Shown here: piece by piece, positions 1 through 7,829 of the stretch
Position numbering within the stretch: position 1 is the first letter of the stretch
How the letters are laid out: each line of letters starts with the position of its first letter
Assembly: GCF_004000885.1 (NCBI RefSeq)
Contig: NZ_BIMC01000002.1
Location: 372,001 to 436,000, forward strand
Length of the DNA stretch: 64,000 bases
Reading direction: 5' to 3'
Source of the DNA: Paenibacillus glucanolyticus NBRC 15330
Lineage (GTDB): Bacteria > Bacillota > Bacilli > Paenibacillales > Paenibacillaceae
Made by a program: the position numbers and the translations under genes
The notes under the pieces: generated by a model
The model's database searches: none
What the model saw: only the letters and a program-made list of their open reading frames with translations
Told to the model about the DNA's origin: nothing

Positions 1-954
1 TTATCGGGAGATTTTGTAATCCCGCTGAATGCGGCATTTCAAATCGATGTGCCGGATGGTCTGTACACCTTGCACCTGCTGATCGGTGATGCCTGGTTTG
101 ATACCGAAACCTCCATCCGGGGAACGGAAGGGCAGATGCTGCTGGATGGTTTGCGGACACAGGGAGGTCACTTTGAACGATACAGCGTTACGGTGCCGGC
201 TGTCCAAGGCGCAATCATGCTGTCCTTTTCCGGCCGCGCTCCCCGGATTAATGCCATGGAGGTAGCAGCTTCCCCGCATGCCTGCCATTTGTTTCTGGCG
301 GGAGATTCGACGGTGACCAATCAGCCAGCGGGCGGATTTCCCTACACCGGTTGGGGGCAAATGCTGCCTTCCCATATCAAGGCCGATGCTGCTGTTAGCA
401 ATTACGCGCGTTCGGGCCGAAGTTCCAAGAGCTTTATAGCTGAGGGGCTTCTGGATCCGATTCGGGAAAAGCTGAAGCCGCATGATTATATGCTGATTCA
501 GTTTGGTCATAACGATCAGAAGCGGGACGAGGAGAGATATACGGAACCCTTTACCACATACAAGGAGTTTCTGAAAATATACATTGACGTTTGCCGGGAG
601 AAGCAGGCCACTCCGATCCTGCTAACACCTGTCCATCGGCGTTATTTTGATTGCAATGGCAGGCTGAAGGACACGCACGGAGATTATATTACAGCTGTTC
701 GGGAATTGGCGGTGGAGGAGCAGGTCCCCTTGGTGGATCTTGCTGCGCTGAGTTTGGATTATTTTAACCGACTCGGGCCGGATGGGACAAAATCGGTGTT
801 TATGTGGGGAGCACCCGGTGAATTTCTGTTGTTCCCGCAAGGGGTGATGGATAATACCCATTTTCAGCAGCGCGGTGCAGTCAATGTGGCGGAGCTGGTG
901 ATTGGCGCTTTGAAAGGGCTTGGTCTTCAGCCGTTGTCTCTCTATTTGCGATAG
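1..954 (+). CDS. Rhamnogalacturonan acetylesterase-like SGNH/GDSL hydrolase (5' truncated)
   Basis: The reading frame is open from base 1, so the start lies left of the window. About 317 residues are visible. The SGNH hydrolase blocks are present: block I as GDSTVTNQ (the Ser nucleophile), a block III GHND motif, and block V as DNTHF with the catalytic Asp/His pair near the C-terminus. This arrangement fits the rhamnogalacturonan acetylesterase subfamily, which removes acetyl groups from pectin backbones. An N-terminal beta-rich segment of roughly 90 residues precedes block I, as in many two-domain Paenibacillus and Bacillus YtxM/YesT-like enzymes. Substrate is inferred from family only; another carbohydrate acetyl esterase is possible. 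Confidence 0.85.
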   Translation, partial: LSGDFVIPLNAAFQIDVPDGLYTLHLLIGDAWFDTETSIRGTEGQMLLDGLRTQGGHFERYSVTVPAVQGAIMLSFSGRAPRINAMEVAASPHACHLFLAGDSTVTNQPAGGFPYTGWGQMLPSHIKADAAVSNYARSGRSSKSFIAEGLLDPIREKLKPHDYMLIQFGHNDQKRDEERYTEPFTTYKEFLKIYIDVCREKQATPILLTPVHRRYFDCNGRLKDTHGDYITAVRELAVEEQVPLVDLAALSLDYFNRLGPDGTKSVFMWGAPGEFLLFPQGVMDNTHFQQRGAVNVAELVIGALKGLGLQPLSLYLR

Positions 955-1049
955 CCTTTATTTTGCGGGGGATGATTCGTCATACAAGGAACTTCGGTTG
1001 TGAACAGCGAATTGGTTCTAATACCTTATACACGAGGAGAGAGTACGGC

Positions 1050-1424
1050 ATGTCAAAAGGCGAGAAACAATGGATCATCCCGGACGCTTACATTCCTCCT
1101 GTGAGCAGTGGAGAGCTTACCAGTCATGAGTCGGTCTGTGTCTTGAACTTAAGCGATCAGGATGTGGTGATTACGGTTCACGCTTACTTCGAGGATCGTG
1201 ACCCCCTGCTCGGAATGGAAACAATCGTTCCAGCCCAAAGAACCAAGCACATACGGACCAGTTCGCTTGCAGCGGAGGATGGAGAAGGCATACCTTCGGG
1301 TGTTCCCTATGCGATGGAAGTAACCAGCAGTGCGCCTGTGTTTGTTCAGTACAGCCGTCTGGATTCGACTCAGGCAGAGAATGCCTTGATGAGTGTCATG
1401 GCGTATCCGGTATCAACAATTTAA
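1050..1424 (+). CDS. ASRT-family (sensory rhodopsin transducer-like) protein
   Basis: This is a protein of about 124 residues. The ATG at 1050 is preceded by GAGGAGAG at good spacing; an upstream in-frame start at 963 has no such site. Composition and pattern (VCVLNLSDQDVVITVHAYFED, then PAQRTKHIRT and PVFVQYSRLD) match the small beta-sandwich family of the Anabaena sensory rhodopsin transducer, which is widespread in bacteria that have no rhodopsin. In such genomes it sits near carbohydrate-utilisation genes and may bind sugar-like ligands; that role is inference. It follows the acetylesterase by about 95 bases, so the two may be co-transcribed. Confidence 0.75.
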   Translation: MSKGEKQWIIPDAYIPPVSSGELTSHESVCVLNLSDQDVVITVHAYFEDRDPLLGMETIVPAQRTKHIRTSSLAAEDGEGIPSGVPYAMEVTSSAPVFVQYSRLDSTQAENALMSVMAYPVSTI

Positions 1425-1470
1425 TGTGAAAAAGGATATACTGCGAAGGATTTACAGCGATAAAACGAAA

Positions 1471-1500
1471 GAAGGACCGAGTACACACGGTCCTTCTCTT
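1471..1500 (+). terminator. Intrinsic terminator
   Basis: A perfect 9-bp stem (GAAGGACCG with CGGTCCTTC, 8-base loop) is followed by TCTTT. It lies between convergent genes and probably serves both strands. Confidence 0.75.
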
Positions 1501-1520
1501 TACGTTGATATGAATTCAGT

Positions 1521-1922
1521 TTAAATAATGGCGTCTTTCGTCATTTCGTAGAGCGTAATGGAATCCTGGCGTATTTCCAGTGAAATCACCGTATCCTCTT
1601 TTTTGAAAAAGTAGACATGACCCAGCCGGTTATCCTTCAGTTCCGTCCATCCTGAATCCTGTATCTCTTGGATGTATCGCTCTGGCGTGGACAAGCCCTG
1701 CTCCCCGCCGATGCCCTTTACTTCATATTTAACGCCGTTGTCAATGTTGGGATTTTCGGATGAGGATATGGTCTCCAATAGTGCCGAACTTTCCGGGATG
1801 GGGAAATCGCCATGAATGGAAGAGGTTGTGTACCCGTCGACAGGCTCCTCATATTTAGGGGTACATCCGATGGCCAGCAGGAATAAGGGTAACAACATGA
1901 AGGTGATAAGATATTTTCTCAT
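1521..1922 (-). CDS. Small lipoprotein of unknown function
   Basis: The frame encodes about 133 residues. The ATG at 1922 is preferred because AAAGGAG sits 8 bases upstream of it; the ATG two codons earlier is too close to that site. A type II signal peptide is clear: a short basic start, a hydrophobic core and a lipobox ending LLAIGC, followed by Thr-Pro-Lys. The mature part is about 110 residues, rich in polar residues, with no recognised domain. It should be anchored on the outer face of the membrane. Function unknown. Confidence 0.75.
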   Translation of the reverse strand: MRKYLITFMLLPLFLLAIGCTPKYEEPVDGYTTSSIHGDFPIPESSALLETISSSENPNIDNGVKYEVKGIGGEQGLSTPERYIQEIQDSGWTELKDNRLGHVYFFKKEDTVISLEIRQDSITLYEMTKDAII

Positions 1923-2186
1923 GGGCATCGCTCCTTTCTATAATGAACGCAACAAGTCTGGAAAAAGTTGTGGGTGCATCCACTTTTCTAATTGAATGCT
2001 TCATTACCGAATGAACCAACGGCGTTATGCAGGGACAAGCGGTGACGGCATTATCTATGCCCGGGATTTTAGCGAATACAGGACGATAATGGGGGAGAGC
2101 ATGGCAAACGACTTGCATCAGATGACAATTGAAGGGTGAGTATTCCGGTCACTAGCCTCTAGATACGAACGAGGGGAAAAATGTTA

Positions 2187-2239
2187 AAATAAACATCAGG
2201 CAGTTAGCTTGACGTTTATTTGTATGCTGCCCTGATGTT
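2187..2239. repeat. Two overlapping, mutually exclusive inverted repeats
   Basis: Arms AACATCAGGCAG (2192-2203) and CTGCCCTGATGTT (2227-2239) pair with a single bulge. A second pair, AAATAAAC (2187-2194) and GTTTATTT (2214-2221), shares bases with the first, so only one can form at a time. It lies in the 630-base gap between the lipoprotein and the oxidoreductase. It may be a terminator or an RNA switch; there is no uridine tract. Confidence 0.4.
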
Positions 2240-2291
2240 GCGAAATGAGAATAAATTAATACATATAACAACCACGGTAAGGTGATTTTGG

Positions 2292-2393
2292 ATGATTGAT
2301 GATGAGTCCCATATAACCGCTTACCGCCATACTTGGAAGAGAAGAACGTTTTTTCCGGCCATGATTTCCTGGGTGGGACGGGAGCATATTTGA
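2292..2393 (+). CDS. Possible small protein, 33 residues
   Basis: An ATG at 2292 follows AAGGTGA at usable spacing and opens a 33-codon frame. The product is basic and aromatic-rich (includes YRHTWKRRTFFP). A possible promoter (TTGCGA, 16 bases, TACATA) lies just upstream. There is no recognised family. It could be chance, but it is the best coding candidate in the 1923-2555 gap. Confidence 0.25.
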   Translation: MIDDESHITAYRHTWKRRTFFPAMISWVGREHI

Positions 2394-2403
2394 TGCAGGT
2401 CAG

Positions 2404-2461
2404 AATCTAGTAATCCAGTAATCTTTAGCAATCTAGTTATCTAGCAATTTAGTTATCCAAT
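2404..2461. repeat. Degenerate AT-rich tandem repeat
   Basis: About seven imperfect 8-10-base units of the form AATCTAGT / AATCCAGT / ATCTAGTT / ATTTAGTT follow one another. They lie about 100 bases upstream of the oxidoreductase gene. Nothing else is evident in this part of the gap. Confidence 0.6.
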
Positions 2462-2555
2462 AAAGATCATAGGACAGCTTTCCCCATCAGTTGAAGAGCT
2501 GGCGTAGCACGACCCTACTTCATACGAGAATACGAGAGAACACGAGGTGATAATC

Positions 2556-3623
2556 ATGAAGCCATTGTCAGTAGGAATTATCGGGACGGGGTTTGGCGGA
2601 CATGTTCATGCCCCCATCTTCTCGTTGCATCCGGGATTCGAGGTCAAATCGATTGCGAGTGTCTATCGGCAGCAGAAGGCTGAAGAGCATACGTGGAAGG
2701 GAATTCAGCATTACAGAAATTGGCGCGACATGCTGGAGAAAGAACAGCTGGATCTCGTATCCATTGCATCCTCTCCCAGCCAGCATTATGAAATGACGAT
2801 GCTTGCGCTGCAATCCGGTCATCATGTCCTGACAGAGAAACCTCTCGGCATGAATGCGGAGCAAACATTGCACATGCTGACGGAGTCAGAACGGGTCAAG
2901 CGTAAAGCCTTCGTTAATTTTCAATGGAGATGGACACCAATCCGACAACGCATCAAGCGTATGATGCAAGACAAAGAGCTTGGAGATATCCAGCATATTC
3001 AATATACAGGGAGCTTCTCTGGACATGCCGTGCTTGCGAATTCCTATCGTGGCTGGGAAGCGCGGCGTGAGGAGGGAGGGGGATTCTTGTTTGCAATCGG
3101 GTCCCATATGGTCGATTCCCTTCTATGGTGGATGGACGAGGAGATTACGGACGTGTACGGCGATTTGAGAACACAGATACCGACATATAGCGGAGACGAC
3201 GGGCTTGAAGTCAGGGAAACGGACGATGCGTTTACCTTCATTGGGCGCTTCAGAAGCGGGGCCTCACTTGTTGCGAATGTGTTTTTTCCCGGAATCCGCG
3301 GAGCGGGCTGGAAGCTGGAGATCCACGGGACCAAGGGGACGCTGATGATGCGTAATGATGATACTCTTGAATGCAGCTTCGGCGGTTCATTTGAGAGAAT
3401 CGATCTTGAGCCGGTTCATGCCCCGGCTAGCCTGGAAGCTCCGGCGGTGCATTACTATAATGGTTTTTATCAGATGGTCGATGGCATCTATAGCACCCTG
3501 GCTGGAAATCAAACCTTCCCGGATATTCCGACTTTCCTGGATGGCCACAAGGCACAAGCCGTTCTAGATGCGATACGTCTCTCGTCAGAGACGAACACCC
3601 GAATAAACGTTGATTATACCTAA
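2556..3623 (+). CDS. Gfo/Idh/MocA-family NAD(P)-dependent oxidoreductase
   Basis: The protein has 355 residues, starting at the ATG at 2556 after CGAGGTG. (A GTG three codons upstream overlaps that ribosome site and is rejected.) The N-terminal Rossmann fold shows the glycine-rich loop GIIGTGFGGHVHAP at residues 6-19. The family signature EKPLG, with the conserved Lys, lies near residue 98. The remainder is the alpha/beta C-terminal domain that forms the substrate pocket. The family oxidises or reduces sugars, inositols and related compounds; length and motifs resemble the YvaA/YhhX-type members. Substrate cannot be read from sequence. It appears monocistronic. Confidence 0.88.
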   Translation: MKPLSVGIIGTGFGGHVHAPIFSLHPGFEVKSIASVYRQQKAEEHTWKGIQHYRNWRDMLEKEQLDLVSIASSPSQHYEMTMLALQSGHHVLTEKPLGMNAEQTLHMLTESERVKRKAFVNFQWRWTPIRQRIKRMMQDKELGDIQHIQYTGSFSGHAVLANSYRGWEARREEGGGFLFAIGSHMVDSLLWWMDEEITDVYGDLRTQIPTYSGDDGLEVRETDDAFTFIGRFRSGASLVANVFFPGIRGAGWKLEIHGTKGTLMMRNDDTLECSFGGSFERIDLEPVHAPASLEAPAVHYYNGFYQMVDGIYSTLAGNQTFPDIPTFLDGHKAQAVLDAIRLSSETNTRINVDYT

Positions 3624-3673
3624 GATAAGAGATTCGGCATGGATTAAACGGTAAACAGCAGGGAGGCGTGGAT

Positions 3674-3781
3674 ATGAGCCAACGACGTCTTCAAGTGGGA
3701 ATGTGAAGTCAATGGACGGAAGAGAACTGGGAGGGCACGTACTATTCCGATGATGACAGGGATACATATATTAATAGTTGA
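3674..3781 (+). pseudogene. 35-codon small frame interrupted by one in-frame TGA
   Basis: A good ribosome site (GGGAGG, 7 bases) precedes ATG at 3674. After ten codons there is a TGA (3704-3706), but the same frame continues for 24 more codons with a plausible acidic/aromatic composition (SQWTEENWEGTYYSDDDRD) up to a TGA at 3779. The simplest reading is a small gene inactivated by a Trp (TGG) to stop (TGA) change. Readthrough or recoding is possible but unsupported. No family recognised. Confidence 0.35.
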
Positions 3782-3871
3782 TTTCGGTGTTTTTTGATCG
3801 AATGGAGTGAAGAGTAACGCTATGATGAACCGGTGGGATCATTCGCTTATTAGGGGGAGGAGGAATCCTCG

Positions 3872-4663
3872 ATGATTCAGAGTTTGATCGTTGTATTTCT
3901 GCTTACGATGGTTATTCATACGGCTGAGACCTTGTCTTACTCCGTCAGGTATGCGGGCGTGAAGCTGAACAAGATTGCTGTGGCGCTGTCGCTGACAGGG
4001 ATTATCGTGCTGGTGTCCAGAACGTCCAACCTGATCCAGGCCCCGCTTACAGCCAAGTTTGTTGATTATGCACGAGACCATCCCACATTTGACGTGCTCT
4101 CTTATTTCAGGGCGATTCTGTTAGCCGCTTCAATCGGAACGATCATGGCCATTGCGCTGTTTCCGACCTTCGTGAACTTGTTCAGCAGAGTTATCAGTAA
4201 GCTGGAGGTTGCCGGATCGATTCCGAAACTGGTCTCCAGCGTAACCATCGGACAGCTCAAGAATACAAGGCATTACGTCCGGAAGCCGAATCTGAAGTGG
4301 AGCCAGTTCCGGTACTTAGGGATACCTAAGCGATTTATATTCATGAATGTCGTGGTGACGGCTATTTATACCGTGGGCGTCCTGTCATCTTTGTATGCTG
4401 CCCATCTTGTTCCGCAGTACAGCACAACGGCGTCTCAAGCCTCCGGTTTGATCAACGGGATTGCCACTATTATTTTGACAATATTCATAGATCCGCAGCT
4501 TGGCTTGATCACAGACAAGGCTACGCGGAATGAAGAAGCCAGAGATCAGCTGGGCAAAGTGTATACGATGCTGATGGTTTCAAGATTTTTCGGAACGATG
4601 CTGGCCCAGCTTCTCATTATTCCCGCCGCTTATGTGTTAAGCGTGATTGTAATGTGGATCTAA
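3872..4663 (+). CDS. amj: Amj-type alternative lipid II flippase
   Basis: A 263-residue polytopic membrane protein; AGGGGGAGGAGG precedes the ATG. The start (VVFLLTMVIHTAETLSYSVR), the SRTSNLIQAPLTAKFVD stretch and a large cytoplasmic loop around residues 110-160 match the Amj (YdaH) family of Bacillus. Amj moves lipid-linked peptidoglycan precursor across the membrane and can replace MurJ. About six membrane segments can be drawn. In B. subtilis the gene is induced by envelope stress through SigM; no such promoter was recognised here. A 96-residue membrane protein follows 40 bases downstream and may share the transcript. Confidence 0.85.
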   Translation: MIQSLIVVFLLTMVIHTAETLSYSVRYAGVKLNKIAVALSLTGIIVLVSRTSNLIQAPLTAKFVDYARDHPTFDVLSYFRAILLAASIGTIMAIALFPTFVNLFSRVISKLEVAGSIPKLVSSVTIGQLKNTRHYVRKPNLKWSQFRYLGIPKRFIFMNVVVTAIYTVGVLSSLYAAHLVPQYSTTASQASGLINGIATIILTIFIDPQLGLITDKATRNEEARDQLGKVYTMLMVSRFFGTMLAQLLIIPAAYVLSVIVMWI

Positions 4664-4703
4664 GAATAAATTGCCCGAGAGTAAGAAGGAGACACGATAA
4701 AAC

Positions 4704-4994
4704 ATGATCACCCGTAAACGAATTATGCTGGAATCCGTACTGTTTGCAGCAGCGATATATGGCGGTTATTTATTGTTCATGGTACTGCAGGGGATGATTC
4801 AAACCCAAAGATATGTACCGAATCTGGATGAAATCCGAGGGTACGAGCAGGCTGAATACCTCCAGACGGAGGTGGCTTTTGGCATGATCGAGCGGAACAG
4901 CGAATGGCTCGCAGTTACAGCCGTCGGAGAATTTATCCTATTGTGCGGGTTGTATGGAAGCATAAGATATATATGGGCAAAATGGCGTTCATGA
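4704..4994 (+). CDS. Small two-helix membrane protein, unknown function
   Basis: A 96-residue product with AAGGAG upstream of the ATG. Two hydrophobic segments (about residues 10-30 and 68-88) enclose a polar, Glu-rich loop of about 35 residues, probably outside the cell. No recognised domain. Its position 40 bases after amj suggests co-transcription. Confidence 0.65.
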   Translation: MITRKRIMLESVLFAAAIYGGYLLFMVLQGMIQTQRYVPNLDEIRGYEQAEYLQTEVAFGMIERNSEWLAVTAVGEFILLCGLYGSIRYIWAKWRS

Positions 4995-5030
4995 TGCCGA
5001 CCTCATAAACAAAAGCCTACAGATTCAGAT

Positions 5031-5068
5031 CAGCCCTGTTCATGGACAAACGTTCATGATCAGGGCTG
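5031..5068 (+). terminator. Hairpin terminator
   Basis: CAGCCCTG (5031-5038) pairs with CAGGGCTG (5061-5068). After one mismatch a second stem of about eight pairs continues inward to a four-base loop. TTT follows; the T tract is short. It ends the amj unit. Confidence 0.6.
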
Positions 5069-5168
5069 TTTGGGTAGGGAAATGGAATCTAGCTTTTACC
5101 CATAGCTTGCTCATGGAATGAAGAGTAATATCCAAACCGTCATTAAAAAATGTGAATTTAAAAGAGTT

Positions 5169-5185
5169 AATTGGATGACCCAATT
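5169..5185. promoter_or_regulatory. Upstream operator 1 for the FadR/GntR regulator
   Basis: AATTGGATGACCCAATT carries 6-base inverted arms AATTGG/CCAATT. The same 17-mer recurs at 5294-5310 and nearly so at 6076-6092. Form and placement are typical of FCD-type GntR operators. Centre-to-centre distance to operator 2 is 125 bp, close to 12 helical turns. Confidence 0.75.
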
Positions 5186-5231
5186 ACCCGGAATATTGCG
5201 ATAAAAGGGAAAAACTACCTGAATAAAGTGT

Positions 5232-5247
5232 TTGAAAGCGCTATTTT
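5232..5247. promoter_or_regulatory. Candidate cre (CcpA) site
   Basis: TTGAAAGCGCTATTTT matches 14 of 16 positions of the cre consensus WTGNNARCGNWWWCAW. It sits just upstream of the operon -35 box, so catabolite control of the operon is possible. Confidence 0.4.
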
Positions 5248-5252
5248 GATTC

Positions 5253-5281
5253 TTGACAGCCTTTTCAGTTGCGTTTATGCT
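5253..5281 (+). promoter_or_regulatory. Sigma-A promoter of the GntR/AtuA/ABC operon
   Basis: TTGACA (5253-5258), 17-base spacer, TATGCT (5276-5281). The transcript would start near 5288, placing operator 2 immediately downstream of the start. Confidence 0.8.
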
Positions 5282-5293
5282 AAACATGCGGTT

Positions 5294-5310
5294 AATTGGA
5301 TGACCCAATT
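5294..5310. promoter_or_regulatory. Operator 2 for the FadR/GntR regulator
   Basis: A second, identical AATTGGATGACCCAATT, at about +6 to +22 of the predicted transcript, where a bound repressor would block initiation or elongation. This implies autoregulation. Confidence 0.8.
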
Positions 5311-5346
5311 ATCGTTTGCGCAAGAAGTGATAGAAAGGGTAGTCAT

Positions 5347-6045
5347 ATGACCATTAAGAAGATTAAATATCATCGGGTGTACGAGGATGTTATTGAGCAG
5401 ATCAAGAATCTGATTCTGGAAGGAAATCTGACTCCGGGCGATGTTCTTCCGACGGAGCGGGAGCTGGCCCAATCTTTTGGCATCAGCCGCGGAACTTTGC
5501 GGGAAGCATTTCGTATTCTGGAGCGCGAAGGACTCATTGAAGCAAGACCTGGTGGCGGGCGCTTTCTGAGCAAGGCACTGGATGTAGCCGAGGATCGCAG
5601 CCGCATTCTGGACAATATCGAACGCGCTACCATTATTGAGTTATTAGAGGCGCGGGAATTGTTTGAGACAGGGATTGTGGAGCTGGCGGCTAAGCGTGCA
5701 ACCGATGAGGATATTGCCGAGATCGAGGCTGCCTTCGAGAAGTGGGGACAGATCGATCAGGAGGCGGAGGATCGCTCGAAGCCTGACCAGGCCTTTCACT
5801 TGTCGATTGCCAAAGCAACGCATAACGTGGTTCTCGTCAATATGATTGAACTGCATATGGATTTGCTCCAGCGGACTCTGAGCAAGACGGCCCAAATTCC
5901 AGGGCGCAAGAGCGAGGTTTATGAGGAACATTTACTTATTATGCAAGCTATTAAGGAACGTGATCCGGTGAAAGCGAAGCTGGCTTTGCTGAACCATTTG
6001 AGCAGAGTCAAAGAAAACATACAGAAAAACTACATTCATGTATAA
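5347..6045 (+). CDS. FadR/FCD-subfamily GntR transcriptional regulator
   Basis: A 232-residue protein from the ATG at 5347 (AAAGGG upstream; a TTG 17 codons earlier lies inside operator 2 and is rejected). Residues about 10-75 form the GntR winged helix, with the typical LTPGDVLPTERELAQSFGIS and GTLREAFRILEREGLI segments. The C-terminal FCD domain has the all-helical pattern with acidic and His ligands expected for a metal or carboxylate effector (DQAFHLSIAKAT, EEHLLIMQAI). It most likely represses its own operon through the palindromes at 5169, 5294 and 6076 and releases them on binding a small organic acid or sugar intermediate. Effector unknown. Confidence 0.9.
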   Translation: MTIKKIKYHRVYEDVIEQIKNLILEGNLTPGDVLPTERELAQSFGISRGTLREAFRILEREGLIEARPGGGRFLSKALDVAEDRSRILDNIERATIIELLEARELFETGIVELAAKRATDEDIAEIEAAFEKWGQIDQEAEDRSKPDQAFHLSIAKATHNVVLVNMIELHMDLLQRTLSKTAQIPGRKSEVYEEHLLIMQAIKERDPVKAKLALLNHLSRVKENIQKNYIHV

Positions 6046-6047
6046 GA

Positions 6048-6069
6048 GGGGAGAAACTCGCCCCTTTTT
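6048..6069 (+). terminator. Weak terminator or attenuator between regulator and operon
   Basis: GGGGAG pairs with CTC-G-CCCC (one bulge) and is followed by five T. It could reduce readthrough from the regulator into the enzyme genes. Confidence 0.5.
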
Positions 6070-6075
6070 AACACA

Positions 6076-6092
6076 AATTGGATAATCCAATT
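6076..6092. promoter_or_regulatory. Operator 3 for the FadR/GntR regulator
   Basis: AATTGGATAATCCAATT is a perfect 17-bp palindrome (8-base arms). It lies between the attenuator-like hairpin and the ribosome site of the AtuA-family gene, so it marks a second control point inside the operon. Confidence 0.8.
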
Positions 6093-6136
6093 ATCCAATG
6101 GGCATGAGTGAATATTTTGGTAAAGAGGGACTGCAG

Positions 6137-7486
6137 ATGAATACAGACATTCGAATTCTATCACCCTGCGGCATGCTGGGGTACGGATTTCCTGAACAAT
6201 CCTTCATGAACGGGATGGAGTTTGAGCTGCACGGCATCGTTGTTGATGCGGGATCTACGGATGGGGGACCGCATAAGCTGGGCGCCGGTGTATCGATCGT
6301 CAGCAAGCGTGCGGTGAAGAAAGACCTGGACATTATGATCACGAATGGATTGTCCCGGAAGATTCCCATCATCATCGGCTCGGCAGGCGGCTCGGGAGCT
6401 CAGACCCATGTGAACTGGACGCTCGATATCATTGATGAAATCTTGGATGAACGGGGCCTGCAGGCCAAGGTCTCTGTCATATGGGCAGATTTTACTCAGC
6501 AGGAGATCCATCAGGCGAAGGAGGAAGGACGCATTAAGGCACTGAGTCCGAATATTCCGCCTCTGACGAGCGAGTTAATTGATTCGACGAACAGCATCGT
6601 TGCACAGATGGGACACGAACCTATTGTGGAAGCGCTTAAACAAGGTGTGGATATCATCGTTTGCGGCCGTGCTTATGATCCTTCTCCGTTTGCCGCGATT
6701 GGGATTTATCATGGCAAGGACCCGGGGCTTTCCTATCACCTGGGCAAAATATTGGAATGCGGCGCTTTATGCGCGGAACCGGGAACAACGAAGGATAGCA
6801 TTCTCGGCACGATAAGCGACGATTCGTTCACCGTTCAATCACTTAATCCTGACCGGAACTGCAGCCCGACGAGTGTTGCAGCACATACCTTTTATGAGAA
6901 GGAGCATCCCTACATTCTGCACGGGCCCGGATTTACGCTCGACCTGGAGCATTGCCGATTCGAGGAAGTGGAGAAGGGCGTCGTTCGCGTAACGGGCAGC
7001 CGCTTCCTTCCGGCTGAGAAATACTTTATTAAGCTGGAAGGAGCAAGACGAGTAGCTTACCGGACGTTCGTTGTTGCGGGGATCCGAGACCCGATTCTCA
7101 TCGGAAAGCTCGAAGAGGTTGAGGACTATGTCCGCAATCAGGCCAGGGAATATTACCGGGAAATTCCGGAATCGGATTACCAGATTCAATTCTATAATTA
7201 CGGCAAGAACGGCGTTCTCGGAAGCAAGGAGCCCGAGTCGTTCACCGGACACGAGATTGGCGTCATGTTTGAAGTGGTGGCCAAGACGCAGGAGCTGGCG
7301 AACAGCATCTGTGCAACGGTTCGCTCTACGTTCCTCCATTACGGATACGATGGCCGCAAATCAACGGCGGGGAACCTGGCATTTCCATTCGCGCCAAGCG
7401 ATATCGAGTTCGGTCCTGTCTATGAATTCTCCGTGTACCACCTGATGGAAATGAAAAATAATGCTTTTCGGATAGAGCATCGATAA
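6137..7486 (+). CDS. AtuA-family (DUF1446) protein
   Basis: A 449-residue protein; AAAGAGGGA precedes the ATG at 6137. Features of the AtuA/DUF1446 family are plain: an N-terminal VVDAGSTDGGPHKLG block, IIIGSAGGSGAQTHV, then DIIVCGRAYDPSPFAAIG and later HGPGFTLDLE. AtuA was named from the acyclic terpene utilisation cluster of Pseudomonas, where its exact reaction is not established. It is paired here with a DUF4387 gene 13 bases downstream, a pairing common in this family. No acyl-CoA carboxylase genes are near, so terpene catabolism is unlikely; a hydrolase or lyase role on the imported compound is inference. Confidence 0.85.
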   Translation: MNTDIRILSPCGMLGYGFPEQSFMNGMEFELHGIVVDAGSTDGGPHKLGAGVSIVSKRAVKKDLDIMITNGLSRKIPIIIGSAGGSGAQTHVNWTLDIIDEILDERGLQAKVSVIWADFTQQEIHQAKEEGRIKALSPNIPPLTSELIDSTNSIVAQMGHEPIVEALKQGVDIIVCGRAYDPSPFAAIGIYHGKDPGLSYHLGKILECGALCAEPGTTKDSILGTISDDSFTVQSLNPDRNCSPTSVAAHTFYEKEHPYILHGPGFTLDLEHCRFEEVEKGVVRVTGSRFLPAEKYFIKLEGARRVAYRTFVVAGIRDPILIGKLEEVEDYVRNQAREYYREIPESDYQIQFYNYGKNGVLGSKEPESFTGHEIGVMFEVVAKTQELANSICATVRSTFLHYGYDGRKSTAGNLAFPFAPSDIEFGPVYEFSVYHLMEMKNNAFRIEHR

Positions 7487-7499
7487 GGAGGATCAAACT

Positions 7500-7826
7500 G
7501 TGACTCAACTCGGCGATTTGGCGAAGGTGCTGCGAAGTAAAAACTCTGGCCCCTTCGAAATTACATTAGACGTGTTGTTTGATTCCAAGGAGCAATATGA
7601 CCAAGTAAAACAGTCCGGCCGCATTACAAAACGGACGATATGTGAGTTGTATCAGATTCGGGAGGAGCAGATTCATCACCTGGTATTTTTCGATCAGGCG
7701 CTGGGCTTCAAAATTACGATGTCGCGGGATATATCGTCTGGCAGCGTTGGCGACCGCGATGTGTATGGAGCCCAGCAGCATGCACCTCTCATGAAGCTAT
7801 CCATCGATTATCTGGAGGAGGGATAA
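7500..7826 (+). CDS. DUF4387-family protein, AtuA partner
   Basis: A 108-residue protein starting at GTG 7500 after a near-perfect AAGGAGG. It matches the DUF4387 family: LGDLAKVLRSKNSGPFEITLD at the start and RDISSGSVGDRDVYGAQQHAP near the end. In other genomes this domain is encoded next to, or fused to, AtuA/DUF1446 proteins, which suggests the two form one enzyme. The stop is three bases before the next gene, so translation is probably coupled. Confidence 0.82.
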   Translation: MTQLGDLAKVLRSKNSGPFEITLDVLFDSKEQYDQVKQSGRITKRTICELYQIREEQIHHLVFFDQALGFKITMSRDISSGSVGDRDVYGAQQHAPLMKLSIDYLEEG

Positions 7827-7829
7827 GCC

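Noticed and set aside
2011..2139. 42-codon frame
   Set aside because: No ribosome site and no recognisable protein pattern.
6137..7826. Acyclic terpene degradation cluster
   Set aside because: Only the AtuA name points there. No carboxylase or CoA-ligase genes are present, and the neighbours are sugar importer and pentose kinase genes.
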